This document shows positions 62,359-64,000 of a stretch of 64,000 nt of DNA, in pieces (the first letter of the stretch is position 1; each line of letters starts with the position of its first letter). Made by a program: the position numbers and the translations under genes. This DNA comes from JAANXG01 sp963731035 (GTDB lineage Bacteria; Pseudomonadota; Gammaproteobacteria; Arenicellales; JAANXG01), in contig CAVSUY010000017.1 of the NCBI GenBank assembly GCA_963731035.1, positions 1-64,000 on the forward strand, read 5' to 3'. The notes beneath the pieces were generated by a model. That model saw only the letters and a list, made by a program, of their open reading frames with translations, was not told the DNA's origin and searched no databases.

Positions 62359-62576
62359 TTTTCGAATGCTGCTCCTTCGCAGCGCGGCTTGCTGTGTAGC
62401 GAAGACGATGCTCCTGCTCGCAGGACTTGCCGGCTTGCGGCGTCGAACCTGGTCGGCGCGGTCGGCGGCAGGACTCTGGTTGAGCCAGCAATATTAATGA
62501 AGTCCGAGGCTACAAAGTGCTTAAAATAGGGCCTTCACATGCACAATATATGCATTCCCGGGAGAACACATAGCCG

Positions 62577-63044
62577 ATGCCCGACGTTCAGATCGACCGA
62601 CTCGATCGCCGTATCCTCGCCATGGTCCAGGAGAACAATTTGACGCCCCACAGGCAGATAGCCGATTCGGTGGGTCTGTCCACGCCAGCCGTAACCCGCA
62701 GACTCAAGCGGTTGCGGGCGCAGGGCGTGATCCGGGCGGACGTGAGCCTGCTGGATGCGTCGTTGCTGAAGCGGCCGTTAACGATTATCGTCAAGGTGGT
62801 GGCCGAGAGCGAGCAGCTCGAAGAGCTGGATGCGATGCGCGAGGCATTCGCGGGCTGCGCGCCGATACAGCATTGCTACTACGTCACTGGCGATGCGGAT
62901 TTCATACTCATATTCAACGTTGCCGACATGGCGGAGTATGAAGATCTCACCCGGAAGCTTTTCCTGAAGCCGGGCAACGTGAAGCGATTCACGACCTTCG
63001 TCTCCATGGATACGATCAAGGATGACGGCAAGGTGCTGCTGTAA
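62577..63044 (+). CDS. Lrp/AsnC family transcriptional regulator
   Basis: A 155-residue feast/famine regulator. The N-terminal HTH is IDRLDRRILAMVQENNLTPH then IADSVGLSTPAVTRRLKRLR. The C-terminal RAM ligand-binding domain includes CYYVTGDADFILIFNVADM and a closing TFVSMDTIKDDGKVLL. It is divergent from the PLP-enzyme gene, and the 218-base gap should hold binding sites for it. An amino acid handled by that PLP enzyme is the likely effector. Confidence 0.95.
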   Translation: MPDVQIDRLDRRILAMVQENNLTPHRQIADSVGLSTPAVTRRLKRLRAQGVIRADVSLLDASLLKRPLTIIVKVVAESEQLEELDAMREAFAGCAPIQHCYYVTGDADFILIFNVADMAEYEDLTRKLFLKPGNVKRFTTFVSMDTIKDDGKVLL

Positions 63045-63146
63045 AGAGACCCCATCCGTGCTGCCGTCCCTCACCAGCCGGGTGCTCAACGTTCACGAGC
63101 TCGATGCGCTGCACTCGACACCGCCGCAGCACCGGACATCCGACCA

Positions 63147-63389
63147 GTGAAGGGTCAGTGCTGTGTCAACCTGCCAGGGAGCACATCCCGGGGAGCGCTC
63201 CAGAGAGACAGGCTCCTAGTCGCAATAGAAGAACGAACGCCCCGCAAGACCTTTATCAGTTGGGTACTCCACAACAACGCCCAGAATACCCGTGCATGCC
63301 AACAGGGGATTGGCTTCTGCTACGCTGGCGACAGCTACGACGGTGAAGGTGCCAGGGCTCTCGCCGAACAATTCAGGCTGGAGAAATAG
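63147..63389 (+). CDS. Possible small hypothetical protein
   Basis: An 80-codon frame with a GTG start. Its second half (KTFISWVLHNNAQNTRACQQ, then GIGFCYAGDSYDGEGARALA) looks protein-like. It has no strong ribosome-binding site and no recognised family. The surrounding 63045-63512 gap otherwise contains nothing I can support. Confidence 0.2.
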   Translation: MKGQCCVNLPGSTSRGALQRDRLLVAIEERTPRKTFISWVLHNNAQNTRACQQGIGFCYAGDSYDGEGARALAEQFRLEK

Positions 63390-63512
63390 TAAGACTTATT
63401 GCCGCGGGCCGTCCCGAGGGCGGTCTGGCCCTCAGGCTGTAGGAGACGATGTGCGTCGCTCCCGGCGGATCCGGTTCAGGGCCGTTGGTGGGGTCGCGGG
63501 GTCTTCGGTTAG

Positions 63513-63968
63513 CTATCGATTGAGGCCGGACAACTGCTGATTCAGCCATTGCTGAAACTGGGCTTTTGGCAGTGCGCCGGAAACCCGGGCAACCTCGCGT
63601 CCATGGTGGAACACCATCAAGGTCGGTATGGAGCGGATCTGAAGACGCGCAGCCGTCTGTGGATTGGCCTGCGTGTCCAGCTTGATGAAGGAGACTTGCG
63701 TGGCCATCTCGGCAGCCACCTGCTCCAGAACGGGTGCAAACTGCCTGCAAGGCGCGCACCAGGGTGCCCAGAAGTCGACGACTACGGGCAAGCCGGTCTT
63801 GTCGGTGAAGCGGCTGAAGTTCTGATCGTTCGCAACGATCGGCCGGCCGGATATCAGCTTGCTGCGGCACTTGCCGCATAAGGGGACTTCCCTCAGCTTG
63901 TTCGAGGGTACGCGGTTGACAGCGCCACAGTCGGGACACACCACCTGCACTGGAATCGCGTTTGTCAT
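63513..63968 (-). CDS. trxC: Thioredoxin 2 (TrxC-type)
   Basis: A 151-residue thioredoxin with an N-terminal zinc ribbon (Cys11/Cys14 in VVCPDCGAVNRVP and Cys31/Cys34 in PLCGKCRSKL) and a thioredoxin domain. The active site is WAPWCAPCRQFAPV (Cys71-Cys74), CAPC instead of the usual CGPC of E. coli TrxC. The cis-proline loop is RSIPTLMVFHHGREVA. It reduces protein disulfides in the cytoplasm, often under oxidative stress. ATG 63968 matches the usual length; an in-frame ATG at 63986 would add six residues. It is monocistronic within the window. Confidence 0.92.
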   Translation of the reverse strand: MTNAIPVQVVCPDCGAVNRVPSNKLREVPLCGKCRSKLISGRPIVANDQNFSRFTDKTGLPVVVDFWAPWCAPCRQFAPVLEQVAAEMATQVSFIKLDTQANPQTAARLQIRSIPTLMVFHHGREVARVSGALPKAQFQQWLNQQLSGLNR

Positions 63969-64000
63969 CGCAGGAAACTCGGGCATTCAAACATGAGGTC

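Noticed and set aside
61270..62529. 419-codon plus-strand frame opposite the PLP enzyme gene
   Set aside because: It is a shadow; the minus strand carries the conserved PLP-enzyme sequence in two phases.

Overview
The window is GC-rich, densely coding DNA from a Gram-negative bacterium, most likely a member of the Pseudomonadota and probably a gammaproteobacterium. Supporting signs are an aryl-polyene type pigment locus with LolA-like and LpxL-like proteins, outer-membrane proteins ending in phenylalanine, TrxC, Lrp/AsnC and GlxA regulators, and a REP-associated transposase. No rRNA gene, CRISPR array or intact tRNA gene was found.

Region 1 (1-23.3 kb) is an energy and central-carbon block. 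It opens with a P-type proton ATPase (5' end outside the window, C-terminal tail frame-disrupted) and a class III-like PPK2, then phosphoketolase, gnd, zwf and a HAD phosphatase on the plus strand. A PF10091 glycoamylase-like protein faces a 1283-residue GH94 protein, pgl follows on the plus strand, and tal-pgi-pgm-tkt form a minus-strand operon. Together they could release glucose 1-phosphate from a stored or periplasmic glucan, convert it to glucose 6-phosphate, and oxidise or cleave it through the pentose-phosphate and phosphoketolase routes.

Region 2 (23.1-30.3 kb) holds small stress and envelope genes: DUF3309, a beta/gamma-crystallin plus glycine-zipper protein, dodecin, a small beta-barrel protein, an OmpA-type lipoprotein reduced to its two ends, two Crp/Fnr-type regulators (one apparently frameshifted) and the tiny membrane proteins lmo0937-type, DUF3185 and DUF3096.

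Region 3 (30.4-46.7 kb) is an aryl-polyene/xanthomonadin-like cluster. Two facing operons encode two ACPs, three ketosynthase-family proteins, a ketoreductase, two hot-dog dehydratases, an AMP ligase, two acyltransferases, a GT2 glycosyltransferase, a LolA-like carrier, an MMPL exporter and a COG4648-type membrane protein. They also encode a flavin-dependent halogenase-like enzyme, a NodB deacetylase and a PAP2 phosphatase. This is the most interesting system in the window: it may make a halogenated, sugar-decorated aryl-polyene lipid.

Region 4 (46.9-49.3 kb) is a small accessory segment carrying a DUF707 protein and an inositol-oxygenase-like protein. It lies between two decayed tRNA-like sequences in opposite orientation.

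Region 5 (49.4-57.2 kb) is a catabolic operon: FAD amino-acid oxidase, SDR, a polar amino-acid ABC transporter and a proline-racemase family epimerase, with a divergent GlxA/AraC regulator. Hydroxyproline or a related imino acid is the likely substrate.

Region 6 (57.2-64 kb) has a RAYT transposase with its repeats, an aromatic-amino-acid decarboxylase, a Tat-exported protein, a frameshifted PLP enzyme divergent from an AsnC regulator, and trxC. Frame disruptions at three separate places (about 2.4-2.8, 27.6 and 61.3 kb) mean that sequencing error must be excluded before any of them is called a true pseudogene.
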